From NCBI GenBank assembly GCA_021292165.1, contig CM037881.1:4402001-4466000 (forward strand): a DNA stretch of 64,000 bases, given 5' to 3'. The translations under genes were made by a program, and so were the position numbers. Every line of letters starts with the position of its first letter. The first letter of the stretch is position 1. Source of the stretch: Shinisaurus crocodilurus. Taxonomy: Eukaryota > Chordata > Lepidosauria > Squamata > Shinisauridae. The notes under the pieces are model-generated. The model had not been told where the DNA came from, did not search any database, and was given only the letters and a program-made list of their open reading frames with translations. Below are positions 12,187 through 23,967 of this stretch, piece after piece.

Positions 12187-12642
12187 TTTCCGGGCGAAGT
12201 ATAAAGTGTTGGTTATTACCTTTAAAGCCCTACATGATTTGGGTCCAGGCTACCTACGGGATCGCCTTCTCCCGTACAATCCACCCCGCACACTTAGGTC
12301 CTCTGGGAAGAATCTGCTTCAGTCAGCCAAAACTAGGCTGACTAGCATTACCCAGAGGACCTTTTCTTCTGCTGCTCCCAGATTATGGAATGGCCTGCCG
12401 GAGGAGATACGTCAACTTGTCAGTCTTTTGGACTTTAAAAAAGCCATAAAGACTGAACTCTTCCGGCAGGCCTATCCGGCGGAATTTTAGGATGTTTTAA
12501 AGATGTTTTTAAGATGTTTTAAGATGTTTTTAGGATGTTTTAAGATGTTTAATAGTATATATTGTGTTGTTTTAGTTTAGGTATTTTATATTTTCTGTTG
12601 TTCCCCGCCTCGATCTAGATGGAGAGGCGGGTAATAAATAAA
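12187..12642 (+). repeat. L2-clade LINE 3' end
   Basis: Codes VITFKALHDLGPGYLRDRLL..AAPRLWNGLPEEIRQL..FKKAIKTELF, the conserved C-terminus of L2-type ORF2, then a 3' UTR ending before a (TTA)n tract. 5' truncated. Confidence 0.85.
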
Positions 12643-12643
12643 A

Positions 12644-12698
<55 letters not shown>

Positions 12699-12800
12699 CA
12701 TATTTTATTGTATTGTTTTAATTGTACCTTGCCCAGGGTGGCCGGGTAACCAGCCAGATGGGCGATTAATAAATATAAGAAATAAAATAAAAAAAAAATA
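12643..12800 (+). repeat. (TTA)n tract plus second L2-type 3' tail
   Basis: About 16 TTA units at 12645-12693, then the tail GCCCAGGGTGGCCGGGTAAC and an AATAAA-rich end. Nothing recognisable in 12830-13185. Confidence 0.8.
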
Positions 12801-13188
12801 AAAAAAAATAAAATACAAAGCATGTTGTGTACCATTGAACTATATGCCCCTTCTCCTGGTAGTCCACTAAGCCCTGGGTGTGTTCCATCTGCTAACCAGA
12901 CAACATGGACATTACTTTTGATCTCACGTAAAAGCATTTTTCTGCCCATTAACTATTAGCATTTACTTCTGATAAGTTTGACAGTTGAAATCTTCAACTG
13001 ATGGTCTTGCTCAGTGTCTTTGCATGTGTAGACACAAACCAAAATTCATGTTTTGAAAGTAAAAATACAAACATATGTATATTATGTGAGACTGAGTTCT
13101 AGTTACCATCCTAAAGTAGTCTGACATAAGTTATGAACAAAGAGTAGGTTATCTATTTAAACAATGCATTATGTACCCAGTCAGTCAG

Positions 13189-14222
13189 GCGATCACTCGT
13201 GACCGAGTAAGATTGTCTTCCAGGATAAAAATTTACAAAAAGGAGATTTTAAAAGGAGGAAAATTCTAAAGAAAATTGTGTAGACTCTAGTAAGTGACTG
13301 TGGAGGCCAATTCTAGATCCACACAGCTTTCCACAGTGAGGGCACAGGTTACCAGATGGAAGATGGTCCTGTAAAGGATTCGTCTTGACGTGCTTTTCGC
13401 TTAGCACGTTTCTCCCTTTCACCTTGCACTCGGGCTTCTTCAAAGTCCATAGAACCTTTGTGAAAGGCCAACCTCCAGCTAGATCGTTCATGGGCCAGAG
13501 CTTCCCAGTTTTCGATGTTTATATTGCATTTTTTTAGATTAGCCTTATGAACATCTTTAAACCTCTTATATTGACCACTGATATTCCGCTTTCCATCCTT
13601 GAGTTGGGAATAAAGTATAACTGCTTTGGGAGACGGCAGTCAGGCATTCGAACAACATGACCGGTCCATTGAAGTTGGCGTTGAAGGATCATTTTTTCAA
13701 CTCTAGTAGTCTTTGCTTCTTCCAGTACACTGACATTTGTTCGCCTATCTTCCCAGGTAATTCGCAGGATTTTCTGGAGGCAACGTTGATGAAATCTTTC
13801 AAGGAGTTGGAGGTGACGTTTATAGTTAGTCCATGTTTCGCAGGCATACAATAAAGTTGGTAATACAATGGCTTCATAAACCAGTGTTTTGGTCTTCTTA
13901 CAAATATCCCGATCCTCAATCACTCTATGTTTCATTCGAGAAAACGCGGCACTTGCGGAGCTCAGACGATGCTGGATTTCACTGTCGATGTTAGCGGTAA
14001 CAGAAAGATAGCTGGCAAGATAGAGAAAATGATCGACATTTTCCAGTATTGCCCCGCCAAGCTGGATAGATGGCATCACCAAAGGGTTAGCTTGCACTTG
14101 CTGATGAAGCACTTTGGTTTTTTTTGATGTTAAGTGAGAGACCAAGTTTTCCGTATGCTTCTGCAAAAGCATTTAGGATAGTTTGGAGATCATCCTCTGA
14201 ATGTGCGGAGACCACCACAGGT
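13189..14222 (-). mobile_element. non-LTR retrotransposon C-terminal half (same family as 10.0-11.3 kb)
   Basis: On the minus strand: KTKVLHQQVQANPLVMPSIQ..LPTLLYACETWTNYKRHLQL..WTGHVVRMPDCRLPKQL..CPHCGKLCGSRIGLHSHL, then the 3' tail GAGTGATCGCC. It retains the middle section lost from the 10-kb copy. One frameshift near 13.53 kb. Lies inverted about 1.9 kb from that copy. Confidence 0.87.
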
Positions 14223-14329
14223 ACAATAAAAGCTCTATTTAGTTATAAAATCAATACATCTTAATTATATCAAGCTATTATTATACATCTTTGTTTAAGA
14301 AATTATCTGAAGTACAAATGGGAAACTGG

Positions 14330-14602
14330 TTGGAGATCCAACCCCTGACCCCTCGCAGCTGGCACAGAGAGAACCACTCTCCAAGGTGGGTAACTCAACC
14401 TCGGAAAGGGGGGGAAATGGGGCGTTCCTGTGGGTGGGGAGGAGACTGGAGAGGCCAGGATATCTTATCCTGACCCCATTCCAGCCTCCTTCCCCCCCCC
14501 TCTGAAGTGCCCTTGCTAGACAGGCCCATCTAAAAAGCCTGTCTAGTAAAATCTGCAGTGCAGGAGGACAGTGAGGCTAAGATCACCTCCAACGCTCCTC
14601 CC
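14330..14602. repeat. unclassified repeat, copy 1 (related to 20.44-20.84 and 21.47-21.89 kb)
   Basis: Shares the order CCCTCGCAGCTGG..GAGAACC, CCTCGGA.., GGGAGGAGAC..GGCCAGGATA, GCCTCCTTCC, GTCTAG..CACCTCC with two later blocks. No coding. Possibly a MITE or SINE unique to this lineage. Confidence 0.5.
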
Positions 14603-15039
14603 ACTTGAATGTAGTGTTGCACTCTTACCTTTGGGTGAAGCAAGAAGAATTATAAATGTGATAGGGCCCAGTCATTCCTCCATCCCATTAGAATATTTTC
14701 AAAGATCACACAGGATAAAAGCGCCAAGCACTGAGAGCGGAAATATCCCCCGTCCCAAGTTTTCGTTAGCTTCCACATCAGGAACAAAAGAATTGATAAC
14801 TACTAGGATGACACAATTCTCACTTGTTTTTCTCCTGTAGCCTTAATACCTATAACTACCCTCTGGGAAAGATACACCCTCATAACGTAATTCTAAAATA
14901 GACTGCCGACAGTGAGGCTGTTTGCACGTAACAGTGGCAAATCGTGGGTTGATGAATTAACCCATGGTTTGCTGCAGTGCATGCCAAGCACATGCCACAA
15001 GCTTTTTGAATATTCAACCCCCAATCGGATGATCGGTCA
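14603..15039. repeat. composite insertion made of two local sequences
   Basis: 14603-14690 matches 15872-15955 and 14691-15031 matches 8307-8650, joined directly. The block interrupts the unclassified repeat, which resumes at CACCTCCGAGTTCAGAGG. Both source pieces are in the same orientation but in reversed genomic order. Confidence 0.75.
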
Positions 15040-15871
15040 CCTCCGAGTTCAGAGGCTTCCAATTACCAAGGGTGCAATCCGTAGGACTGAGTCCTGAAGT
15101 GACTAGATCCAATAGGGAAGCTTAGATTCTTCCAAGGAGCACTAGTTCACACAAGACTGTTAATTCTCCATGCAAGCAGTTCAAACCATCTCTTGGGTAT
15201 GCATGCACATGTGCACAGGTACGGAGAGCAGCAATCCATATGTTCCATAACCATGAAAACTGCTGTTGGCTGTATCCATGAATACCAATTAACGAAAGTA
15301 TGCACAAAAATTGCTTCAGTGCAGAACAAGATATTTGAAGGTCTATGTAATTGCTTTTTTGGTTTTCTGGTTTGGTATCAGTTGAATACGCTCTAACACA
15401 AGTACAAGGGCCAGCAATAGGACTTATTCAAAAAGGTGTCCATCCAGGATTGAAAAACACTTTTAACTGCTTACACACAATTGACCTGGTACTTGTTCAG
15501 AGGCAAGACCAATCCTTTATTACCTCCAAACATGTAAATTACAAGCACCTTCCACTCAAGATAAAGACTGGATGTACCCTGAAGGTTCTCTCTGTTTATA
15601 GAAGATATTGGAAGAAAGTTGGTGACTAATTTGCATTAAAAAAGAGCTCGTCTGCTTCCCAGACATTTGCTGGCACCACTACTACTTTTGGCTACTTAAT
15701 TGGAAAGTCTAATGCATTCTGATTAGATTTCTGTCTTTTAACCTTTTGGTAGGAAGGAAGCTTTTTGGGAGGATGCTTTGATTTGATGCTAATGGGGTCT
15801 GTTCGAAGCTCAATGACATTCTGCAATAAAGTAATATTTCCAGCCTCATGTATGTGTGCAACCGCTAGGCT

Positions 15872-15955
15872 TCGAATGTAGTGTTGCACTCTACCTTTGG
15901 GTGAAGCAAGAAGAATTATAAATGTGATAGGGCCCAGTCATTCCTCCATCCCAAT
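15872..15955 (+). repeat. 84-bp sequence shared with 14.60-14.69 kb
   Basis: GAATGTAGTGTTGCACTC..CATTCCTCCATCCCA, nearly identical to 14603-14690. The stretch 15040-15870 between them shows no feature I recognise. Confidence 0.8.
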
Positions 15956-15997
15956 ACCACTTCTGCAACAATGCACACATGATCAAAGGTGTTGAAA

Positions 15998-16146
15998 ACT
16001 CTCAACCTAACCTACCTCACAGGGTTGTTGTGAGGATAAAATGGAGAGAAGGATGAGGATTATGTAAGCCGCCTTGGGTTCCTTGCAGGAAAACAGGCGG
16101 GGTATAAATATAATAAATAAAAGTAAATAATAAAATAAATAAAAAC
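15998..16146 (+). repeat. CORE-SINE 3' half
   Basis: CTCTCAACCTAACCTACCTC to an AATAAATAAA tail. Head missing. Confidence 0.8.
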
Positions 16147-16439
16147 TACAAATATCAGATAGCTCTTTTTCCATGTGCAAAATTATTCAAGGCCATTAGA
16201 ATGACCAATTTAAAAAAAGAGGGACAACACTTATTTGGAACGGTCCAAACCCAGTCAGTGTAGGTTATCCCGCTGCTGTCACCAGATGTAATGGAACAGT
16301 ATGTGAGTTATCCCATCTAGGTTTCTTTTTTTAAATTACCGGTAACTGTGAGGTTTGAGTCTGTAGCTTGGTTCCTACAGCACAGGCATGGGACTGACAA
16401 TCTTTCAAAATGGACAAAAAAATTAATGTTCATTTATGG

Positions 16440-16475
16440 AAATTATATATGCTCTCAATCCAAGGTACTACTGTA
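16440..16475. mobile_element. pogo/Tigger-like terminal fragment
   Basis: TATGCTCTCAATCCAAGGTA..ACTGTA, a right terminal repeat only. Flanking 16150-16900 has no firm feature, apart from 16240-16400 being distantly similar to 19200-19450. Confidence 0.65.
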
Positions 16476-17664
16476 GATGATTTCTATACATTATGATAAC
16501 CCAACTACTGGATTTATGGTGGAGAGCCAATGCAAAAACAATAAACCCTTGCCGGAGAGTGGTGCCAGACAATATTGTTGCATTGTCAATTTTATCTGCA
16601 CTTTGTATTAAAAGACTGCCAATTATTATTCCAGACAATGGCTCGATGCAGGGTTGCTTCTCCATGAAGGAGGAGGCTTCCCACTGAAAGAATGGGGCAG
16701 GGTGATGACTTTCTCCAATTCTCCCTTCTCCTGGCAGCCCCAGCACCACCTCCCACACTGCTCTGGAAAGTTCCCCAACCCCCTGGGAACAGTGTGGAAG
16801 AGGGAAGGGGAAATCAGAGAAAGCCACAGTCCTGCCCTTTCTTCCAGCACCAGCAGAACTCGGATGAGCGTAAGACTGGACCCAACCCAAGAGAATTAAG
16901 GGTATTGATCTGGGTGAAACACAATTAATTTACCTAATGCCTGCTGTAATGACATAATGTTAGCTGTAATGAAGCCTTTATATTTGTTAAGGGAAATTAA
17001 AACTATTTAATTTAATTACAGTAAGCTCTCTGGTTATAGAATGAATAGAACAAAGATGGAGTTTCTTGGCATTAATGGAAGTGCAAATCTGAAAACGGTA
17101 ATAGAGAGTTTGATTAATACAACCTGGTGTACTATTCTAGTAAAATACTTTGGTATTTACTTAATAGAAGGAACATCACTTCAAATAAAATTATGAGCCA
17201 CTGAGGGATAGAATTAAGAAGGATCTAGATTTATGGTTGAATCTACATTTATCTTGCGTTGGGAACGCTGCATTAGTAAAAATGATGGTATTGAAAAAGG
17301 TTGTTTTTTCCAGACTGTTTCAATACACATTTATCAAGCAGTTATAAAGATGACAGGAGGCAATACATCTGTCTATTTGGTTTTTTTTGTTTTAAGAAGC
17401 AGCTAAGAATAAATGTTCAAACATTCCAGAAAACTAAACTAGAGGCTGTGATTGTGTGTGTGTGTGTGTGTGTGTGTATATAGTTTCAATCTTATTAGCA
17501 ACAATCCCTTGAATTCAGCTATACCTGAATGGCAATACTTGCAACTGCAACATTTGTTAGTATCTAGGTTTGGCCCTGCTGCTTTTACAGCTTCAGCATC
17601 TCCCTCGCTATTGCAAGCACTTACTTGAGGCTGATCAGGTAAATGGACCTACAATCAATGTCTA

Positions 17665-17918
17665 TACAGTAATACCTTGGATTGCAAGTAACTTGGTTTG
17701 AGAGCGTTTTGCAAGACAAGCAAATTTTTAAATATTTATTTTTTAAAAATTGACTTGATATACAAGCGACGTCTTGCAATACAAGTACTGTAGTATGGCT
17801 TAAATTAAAAATCTCTGTACAAATTTTTTTGGGGGAATTTCGTTTTGATATAAGAGTGTTTTGGATTACAAGCACGTTTCCGGAACGAATTATGCTCTCA
17901 ATCCAAGGCACGACTGTA
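17665..17918. mobile_element. pogo/Tigger-like non-autonomous element
   Basis: TACAGTAATACCTTGGATTG to CAATCCAAGGCACGACTGTA with TTCCGGAACGAATT near the right end. Inserted in the L1 fragment. Confidence 0.85.
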
Positions 17919-18157
17919 CTACATTGGTGAATAAATACAATATACAGAGTCTTAAGCAGGAATGGTATAGGGAACTGGATTGTCCCATTTTGCCTAATCA
18001 ATAGATCGTCCCCTTGGCGTCTGTATCTGATGCATCTATGGATCTCAGGTTGCGTCTTATTCAGCAAGCACTCGTTTTGTGTCTACTGGGCACTACACCA
18101 TCTCTTTAATAAGGATTCGTCTAAGTCGGCTAATTGTTGGAGGTGTACCACAGCTAA

Positions 18158-18289
18158 GGGCACAATCCTATGCCTGTTTGGACAGAAAAAAGTCCTACAA
18201 TTCCCAGCATTCCCCAGCCAGCATGACTGGTTGGGGAATGCTGGGAGTTGTAGGGCCTTTTTCTGTCTAAACATGCATAGATCGCATCC
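18158..18289. mobile_element. Harbinger-like foldback MITE (TSD TAA)
   Basis: Inverted arms with outer ends GGGCACAATCCTATGC / GCATAGATCGCATCC and inner GTTTGGACAGAAAAAAG. TAA flanks both sides (18155-18157, 18290-18292). The paralogous L1 at about 19910 has the uninterrupted site CAGCTAATGCTTCTTTTAAG, proving the boundaries. Confidence 0.8.
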
Positions 18290-18682
18290 TAATACTTCTT
18301 TTAAGCATATGTTTTTGGCAATGCCCAATAGCTGCCTCTTTGGGGAAGGATCTCACTATACAGATGAATTTTGTATTGGAACACTCCTTAATTTAAATGT
18401 GCATCAGTAAATATTATCTACCTGCTTCCTGAAAGCTAACGCATGGTTAGCGCAAATGTATTCTCCGTGCCCTTTTGACAGCTAAAAGACTGATATTACA
18501 ACATTGGAAGGATAAATGCTCACCTATAATGAGCATTTGAAGACTCATTACAACATTTTCAACATTTGAACAGGTGGTGTATACCCAGAGCCTCATAGTC
18601 TGTGGCAGAGATGTGAAGGGCCAGTGAGAAAATGTTGTAAGGTCTTCAAGCCATTGCATTATAGCTGATTTTTAAAAAAATA

Positions 18683-18690
18683 AAATTATT

Positions 18691-18725
<35 letters not shown>

Positions 18726-18964
18726 TTTCCTCTGCTGGTCCAGAAGAACGGAGGACTCCTGGGCAGGGTGGGGGAAGCCCCCACCTCTCAGCTGATTCCC
18801 CGTGGAACAGCTGATATATTTTTTTTAAAATAATAATAATTATTATTATTATTATTATTTTACTTTCCTCTGCTGGTGGAGAGCGGAGGACTCCTGGGCA
18901 GGGCGGGGGAAGCCCCCGCCTCTCAGCTGATTCCCCGTGGAACAGCTGGTTTTTTTAAAAAATA

Positions 18965-19009
<45 letters not shown>

Positions 19010-19170
19010 CTTTCCTCTGTTGGTCCGGAAGAGCGGAGGACTCCTGGGCAGGGCGGGGGAAGCCCCCGCCAATCAGCTGATTTAAAAAAAAAAAATTTTT
19101 TTTTTTTGGTACCATACGGTAAGTGCGTCTTATGGTCCGGTGCGTCTTGTGGAGCGAAAAATACGGTAAA
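18683..19170. repeat. three ~100-bp units alternating with (TTTA)n/(TTA)n tracts
   Basis: Units at about 18727, 18862 and 19011 share CTTTCCTCTG.TGGT, GGAGGACTCCTGGGCAGGG and AGCTGATT, separated by TTTA or TTA microsatellites. The right end is GTGCGTCTTATGGTCC..GAGCGAAAAATACGGTA, a terminal sequence typical of a TA-target DNA transposon. Confidence 0.8.
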
Positions 19171-19739
19171 TGTAATTTTAAACCCCACATGTGAGATCAA
19201 CACTACAAGTTATCCCACTACATGTAATGGAACCATGTGTGGGTTATCCCACCTGTTTCTTTTCTTAAAAAACCCACAACACACCTTTGTCTTGGGTCTA
19301 TGGAATTCACTGCCAGAGTTTTTTTTAAGTTCCCAATCAGACCTCACTGTTAGGGAATGCTGCTCAGCTATAAAAAACAAAATAAACCTTCTATAACCTA
19401 AAAGAAACTCAGCAGCCGGGTTCCTATGGAATAGGCATGGGATTAACACCACCACTACCTTTGAAAATGAAGAAAAATGAAGATTTTTATTAAGGGAAAT
19501 GATTTACAAAAGGGAACAAAATGTCACTCTTCAAATAATAGGGTGAGATGGCTTAAATGTTCTTAAATTAAATATGCAGGGTTAGCTTTCCTAACAGATC
19601 AGAGACAGCAATCCTATGGTCCCCGGGAGAGTGTCCCAGGGAACACAGGATTGTCCTGAGGCCATAGACCAAGATTCTGCAACCTTTTTCTACCTGTGTG
19701 CGCATTTGGGAATTTGAGAAAGTGCTGTGGGCACCACCA

Positions 19740-20340
19740 CAAAATGCCTAATCAGTGGATCGCCACTTTGGTGTCAACCTGTCGTCTCTATGGAACTTAG
19801 GCTGCGTCTCATTCAGCAAAAACTTTTGTTTTGTGTCTTTTGGACACTGCAACATCTCTTTAATAAGAGATTGTCTAATTCTGCTAATTGCTGGTGGTAT
19901 AATACAGCTAATGCTTCTTTTAAGCATATGTTTTGGCAATGTCCAGTAGTTGCTTTTTTGGGGAGGAGGTTACTACACCAATACATTTTGCACTGGAACA
20001 GTCTTTAACATTCACTGAGGCATACGCTCTTTAAAATTATTTACCTGCTTCACGGAAATTAACAAATGGTTAGTGTAAATGGATTCTCCACACCCTTTTG
20101 ACAACTAAAAGACTTGGTATTGGAAGTATAAACACTCACCTCCTATAATGCAATGGATTGAGGACCTTACAACACTTTCAGTTTTTGAATGGGTGGCATA
20201 TAGACGCCACCTTCAAATGGCTATTTATTTGGATATTTGGTCCACTTTCATTGAAGACAATGTATACTTGCTAGAAGGTTGTATGCATTTCATATGTATT
20301 TACTGCTATGGATATATACAAATATTGTATGTATAGTGTA
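19740..20340 (+). repeat. L1 ORF2 C-terminal fragment
   Basis: Short open stretch with FKHMFWQCPVVAFLGR, the L1 C-terminal HMFW..C motif, in broken frames. Second copy of 18040-18460, without the MITE. Confidence 0.7.
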
Positions 20341-20380
20341 CGTACTTACGTACGTACGTACCTATCTATATGTACGTATA
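20340..20380. repeat. (TACG)n-type short tandem/palindromic tract
   Basis: Repeated ACGTACGTACGT, self-complementary. Confidence 0.85.
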
Positions 20381-20439
20381 TTTTAAAAGGGGAGGAAAAG
20401 TTTTACGTGTGCGCATGGGCACCACGTTGGTGGCACCTT

Positions 20440-20845
20440 TGCGGGTGCGACTGGAGGTGTGTGCAGATGCTGCCATCTGCACAGGAACTGCTACAGCCTT
20501 GGGAAGGGGGCCCTAAGTTCCGATCCCCCCTCCTCTACCCCCTTGCAGCTGCTGTGGAGAGAACTGTGCTGGCTACTTCCTGAGGGTACAAGTGTGACCT
20601 CGGAGGGATGAGAAAGGGGGTGTCCCAGTGGGCAGGGAGGGGAGAGGAGAGCCAGGATATGAGGAACCCTATGGCCTCCTCAGCCCTGGCCTAGCCCACG
20701 GCAGCACACCTTCTGTAGTGGCCCGTCTAGAGGAAAATTTTGTACGAGGAGGATGGAAAAGCAAAAATTACCTCTGTCCCTGGTCCCACCAGGCCGGCAG
20801 GTCATTTGATACTCGGAAGCCTCTGAGATCGGAGGCTTCCTTCTA
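20440..20845. repeat. unclassified repeat, copy 2
   Basis: Same block order as 14330-14602 and 21470-21890 (CTTGCAGCTG..GAGAACTG, CCTCGGAGG, GGGAGGGGAG..GCCAGGATA). Ends in CTCGGAAGCCTCTGAGATCG, a small inverted repeat. Confidence 0.5.
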
Positions 20846-20847
20846 AG

Positions 20848-20983
20848 GCAGTGTTTCTCAACCTTGGGTCCCCAGATGTTTTTGGCCTACAACTCCCAGC
20901 ATGCCCCAGCCAGCTATGCTGGCTGGGGCATGCTGGGAGTTGTAGGCCAAAAACATCTGGGGACCCAAGGTTGAGAAACACTG
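20848..20983. mobile_element. palindromic hAT MITE, subfamily TTTCTCAACC
   Basis: Same subfamily as 6688-6822, near-perfect palindrome, with 8-bp TSD TTCTAAGG on both sides. Confidence 0.93.
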
Positions 20984-21469
20984 TTCTAAGGGGAGCGCGA
21001 TCCTTTTTAGCTCTCACCCAGCTAAATAAGCTCTCAATAGCTTTTCCTTCACACCAGGTTTCTCTAAACTCCCTAAACACCCCAACTAATTCCTCACAAA
21101 TAGGAACAAATACTGTATACCAGCCTTCCTCTGACTCCAGCTCTTTTCTGATTCTTCAGGTTTCTAGAATGATTCAGATGTTTCAGGGACTACTCGATGA
21201 AGTTCCAGCAGGTCAGACATAAAATAAGAACCTAAAATGTATTATGTAACTTGGTTGTCTCCCCCCCAAAAATACCATGTTTAGTATATTAAAATTTAAA
21301 AGTAAAATGCATTCAGGCAATAATTACAAATGTACTGATTTTACTTTCAAATGTTTTTTTTTTTAATTTTAATGATAGTTTTATGAGTAAACCATATTAT
21401 ACATAGTACATTTTAGGATCCTAAGTAACAAAGGGAACAATCCTATGGCCCCTACACACCATCTGGGGG

Positions 21470-21890
21470 TGCTGGAGGATAGGTTGGATTCCCAGCTCCA
21501 AGGTTGGAGGCAGCTGACCTCTGACCTGGGAACTGGAGCGCCGGTCCCCCTCCCCCACCCCCTCGCACCTGGTGCAGAAAGAACCGCACCGGCTGCTGTC
21601 TCTTAGGCCGGGAAAATGGCCTCGGAGGGGGGGGGGGAAGGGAGCGTTTCGAGGGGCAGGGAGGGGAGGAGACCGGAGTGGCCAGGATACAAAGTATCCT
21701 GAATCTGCTCCAGCCTCCTTCCCTCCCAGCTCTGAAACAACTTTGCTAGATGGCCCAAAACGGCTGTCTGGTGAAAACGCAGCGCAGAAGGAGCGGGGAG
21801 GCGAATATCACCTCCACTGCTCCTCCCGCTCTTCACTGGATGTTCGGAGGCTCATGCTCATTTCGATAGGATTGCACCCAAAGTGACTTC
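21470..21890. repeat. unclassified repeat, copy 3
   Basis: Third member, with CCCTCGCACCTGG, GGCCAGGATAC, GCCTCCTTCCC, CACCTCCACTGCTCC. The right end GGATTGCACCC resembles the GGGTGCAATCC termini seen elsewhere. 20990-21470 holds only AT-rich sequence. Confidence 0.5.
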
Positions 21891-23560
21891 AGATCTGTAA
21901 AGAGCGCTAAAAATAAGTATTATGCATTTTTCCATTCCCAAACTTTCCATTTTTTTCCAACCCCCCCCCCCCCCGGTAAAAAGCCATTTTTTACCCATGG
22001 CTTCAAAATGTCCAGCACTTTTCACATTTCTATTTCATGAAGATCCATTCAAGATTTCCTCTGGCTGTATCATTCATTCGCACATGGATCAGCAGGAACG
22101 GATAGCAGTCTGTGGGTTTGATGAGTCTCCAAGTTATCCAACGCACCTCTGAGATGACATGTCAGATCTGTACACAACTGCATCCATACCACGCAGTAAG
22201 GAGTCACTAACCTCCACCACCATCCACAGGGCCCTGAGTGTCCTCCTTAATGTTCTGTGGAGCAAAGATTGGTGTCTCTTCTTCAGATGGGCCAGGGTTC
22301 TGTAGGAACAGCCTGGTATTGGTTGTGTAATTCTACAGGGACAGAATGTCTTCTAATTTTCCAGGTTCTATGCGTCACATTCTTCCATGCCCCTGCCTTT
22401 TGCTTTCTTCCTTGCTTACAAGTCTCATTCTTTTCAATGTATTTTAGGACTGCAACCCAAAAGGAGTGATCCACTAGAACTGCTGCCATGTAGATATGCT
22501 CCCACAAACCCCATGGCAAAAGGATTGGCGATTGCATGGCCAAGTTGCTGAGCAACAACAGCTGGCATTGCTGCAACCAGTTGGAGTAATCACAACAGTT
22601 CCTAACTAGGAAACATCACCACAGCCTTACAGATCCTTGCCAGTATTGTTGCAAATGTTCCCGTCCCATCACACACAGCAACATTGCCAGTTGTTGCTCA
22701 GCAGCTGGACCTTGCCTGGCAGTGCAACATCCCACAGGGCTACATTTTAAAAGTTAGGATATAAACACAACACACTATCTATTCAACCACAGTGGCTCTC
22801 AGCACACAGCAAAGTGTTCTGTACAAAAGTTTGTTCCTCATCAGTATTTACAAGGAAAGTGAATAAGGATGCATCTTCGGCATCTATCAATGGAAATAGT
22901 CCAAGTATCAAATTCAAAATGGAAAAGCTGTGAGAGGCAGCTGCCCACCAATTCCAGACTCCTCTAAATTAAGCTAAGCATTCATACATTCAAAGAACAA
23001 GTGATTTAAGAACTAAGAAGGAACCCACACTCTGGTGGCACTTCATTTCAATAAATTTCCGAATGCAGGTCAAAGTAGGTCACATCAGGAAATACAACTT
23101 TTCCATAAGCAAACTCTTCACACTGGGAGAAGGGGCATCCTCTCACTGCATCTGTTTCTCCATGCAAAAATCCTCAGTTACTTCAAAGATAACCACTGTT
23201 CTCTGGTACTTCAGAAAAATACATTCTTATTTGCAACAACGAAAACTTACTCCAAGAATTGGAATTATTCATTAATCAATAGCCATTATTAATGAACACA
23301 CACATATGCATATTAATGTACCAGAACCAAAGCCAAGCCTATTTTAAACCAGTATTCATGAGCAGCTTCCTGAGTTAAATAGACCACAAAATAGTTGAGA
23401 TTCAGTTTCTTGTCATAGTGACAAGAGCTGTCATTTATACTAGATAATTAAATGTAACAAATTTTGCATTTCTAAGCAGCAATCCTTAATACGATTGCTT
23501 AGCAGTACATTCTTCTTTAAAAATACAGACACATACACCGCACACACTGAGTCAGGATTT
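21890..23560. other. intron sequence without recognised feature
   Basis: TMEM39A intron 1. Apart from a C-rich run at 21961-21974, I see no coding similarity, RNA gene or repeat I can name. Confidence 0.5.
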
Positions 23561-23569
23561 ACTTCCAAG

Positions 23570-23670
23570 TTTAGACAGAAAAAAGGCCTACACCTCCCAG
23601 CTATGCTGATTGAGGCATGCTGGCAGCTGCGGGCCTTTTTTCTGTCTAAACTTGCATAGGATTGCGCCCT
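23570..23670. mobile_element. Harbinger-like foldback MITE (diverged copy)
   Basis: GTTTAGACAGAAAAAAGGCC to GGCCTTTTTTCTGTCTAAAC with right outer end GCATAGGATTGCGCCC, the family of 18158-18289. The left outer end is degraded. Confidence 0.75.
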
Positions 23671-23967
23671 TAGGACTTCAGTGTTACAGTGTTGTTTGAT
23701 TATAACTTATCTTAATATGAAGGTGGTTGCATTTTAAATCAGCACTATCAATTAGCAATTTCTCACTTCAAGGCTGGGTGTGTGTGTGTTAGAATCCACT
23801 TGTTCTTAGAATCCATCTAAGTTCTGTTGGGGTCTTGAAAAGCAAACCCCCAATTCCTGCACCCTTTGGGGATAGCTGATCAAAACAAAGCCCACTCCAA
23901 CCAATAAAAGTAGCCACATTGATATGGCGAAAATGCACACATTTCTGTGTACCAAAGTAAACCGACA

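Larger units (their letters stand above)
16985..18460 (+). repeat. degenerate L1 ORF2 3' region
   Basis: Broken reading frames resemble late ORF2 of L1 (KYFGIYL, then around 18040-18420 the ..KHMF.A.. cysteine-region equivalent). Aligns with 19740-20340. Interrupted by a Tigger-like element (17665-17918) and a Harbinger-like MITE (18158-18289). Confidence 0.65.

Noticed and set aside
12206..12490. 94-residue ORF as a small gene
   Set aside because: Matches the C-terminus of L2-type LINE ORF2 shared with 23976-24266.
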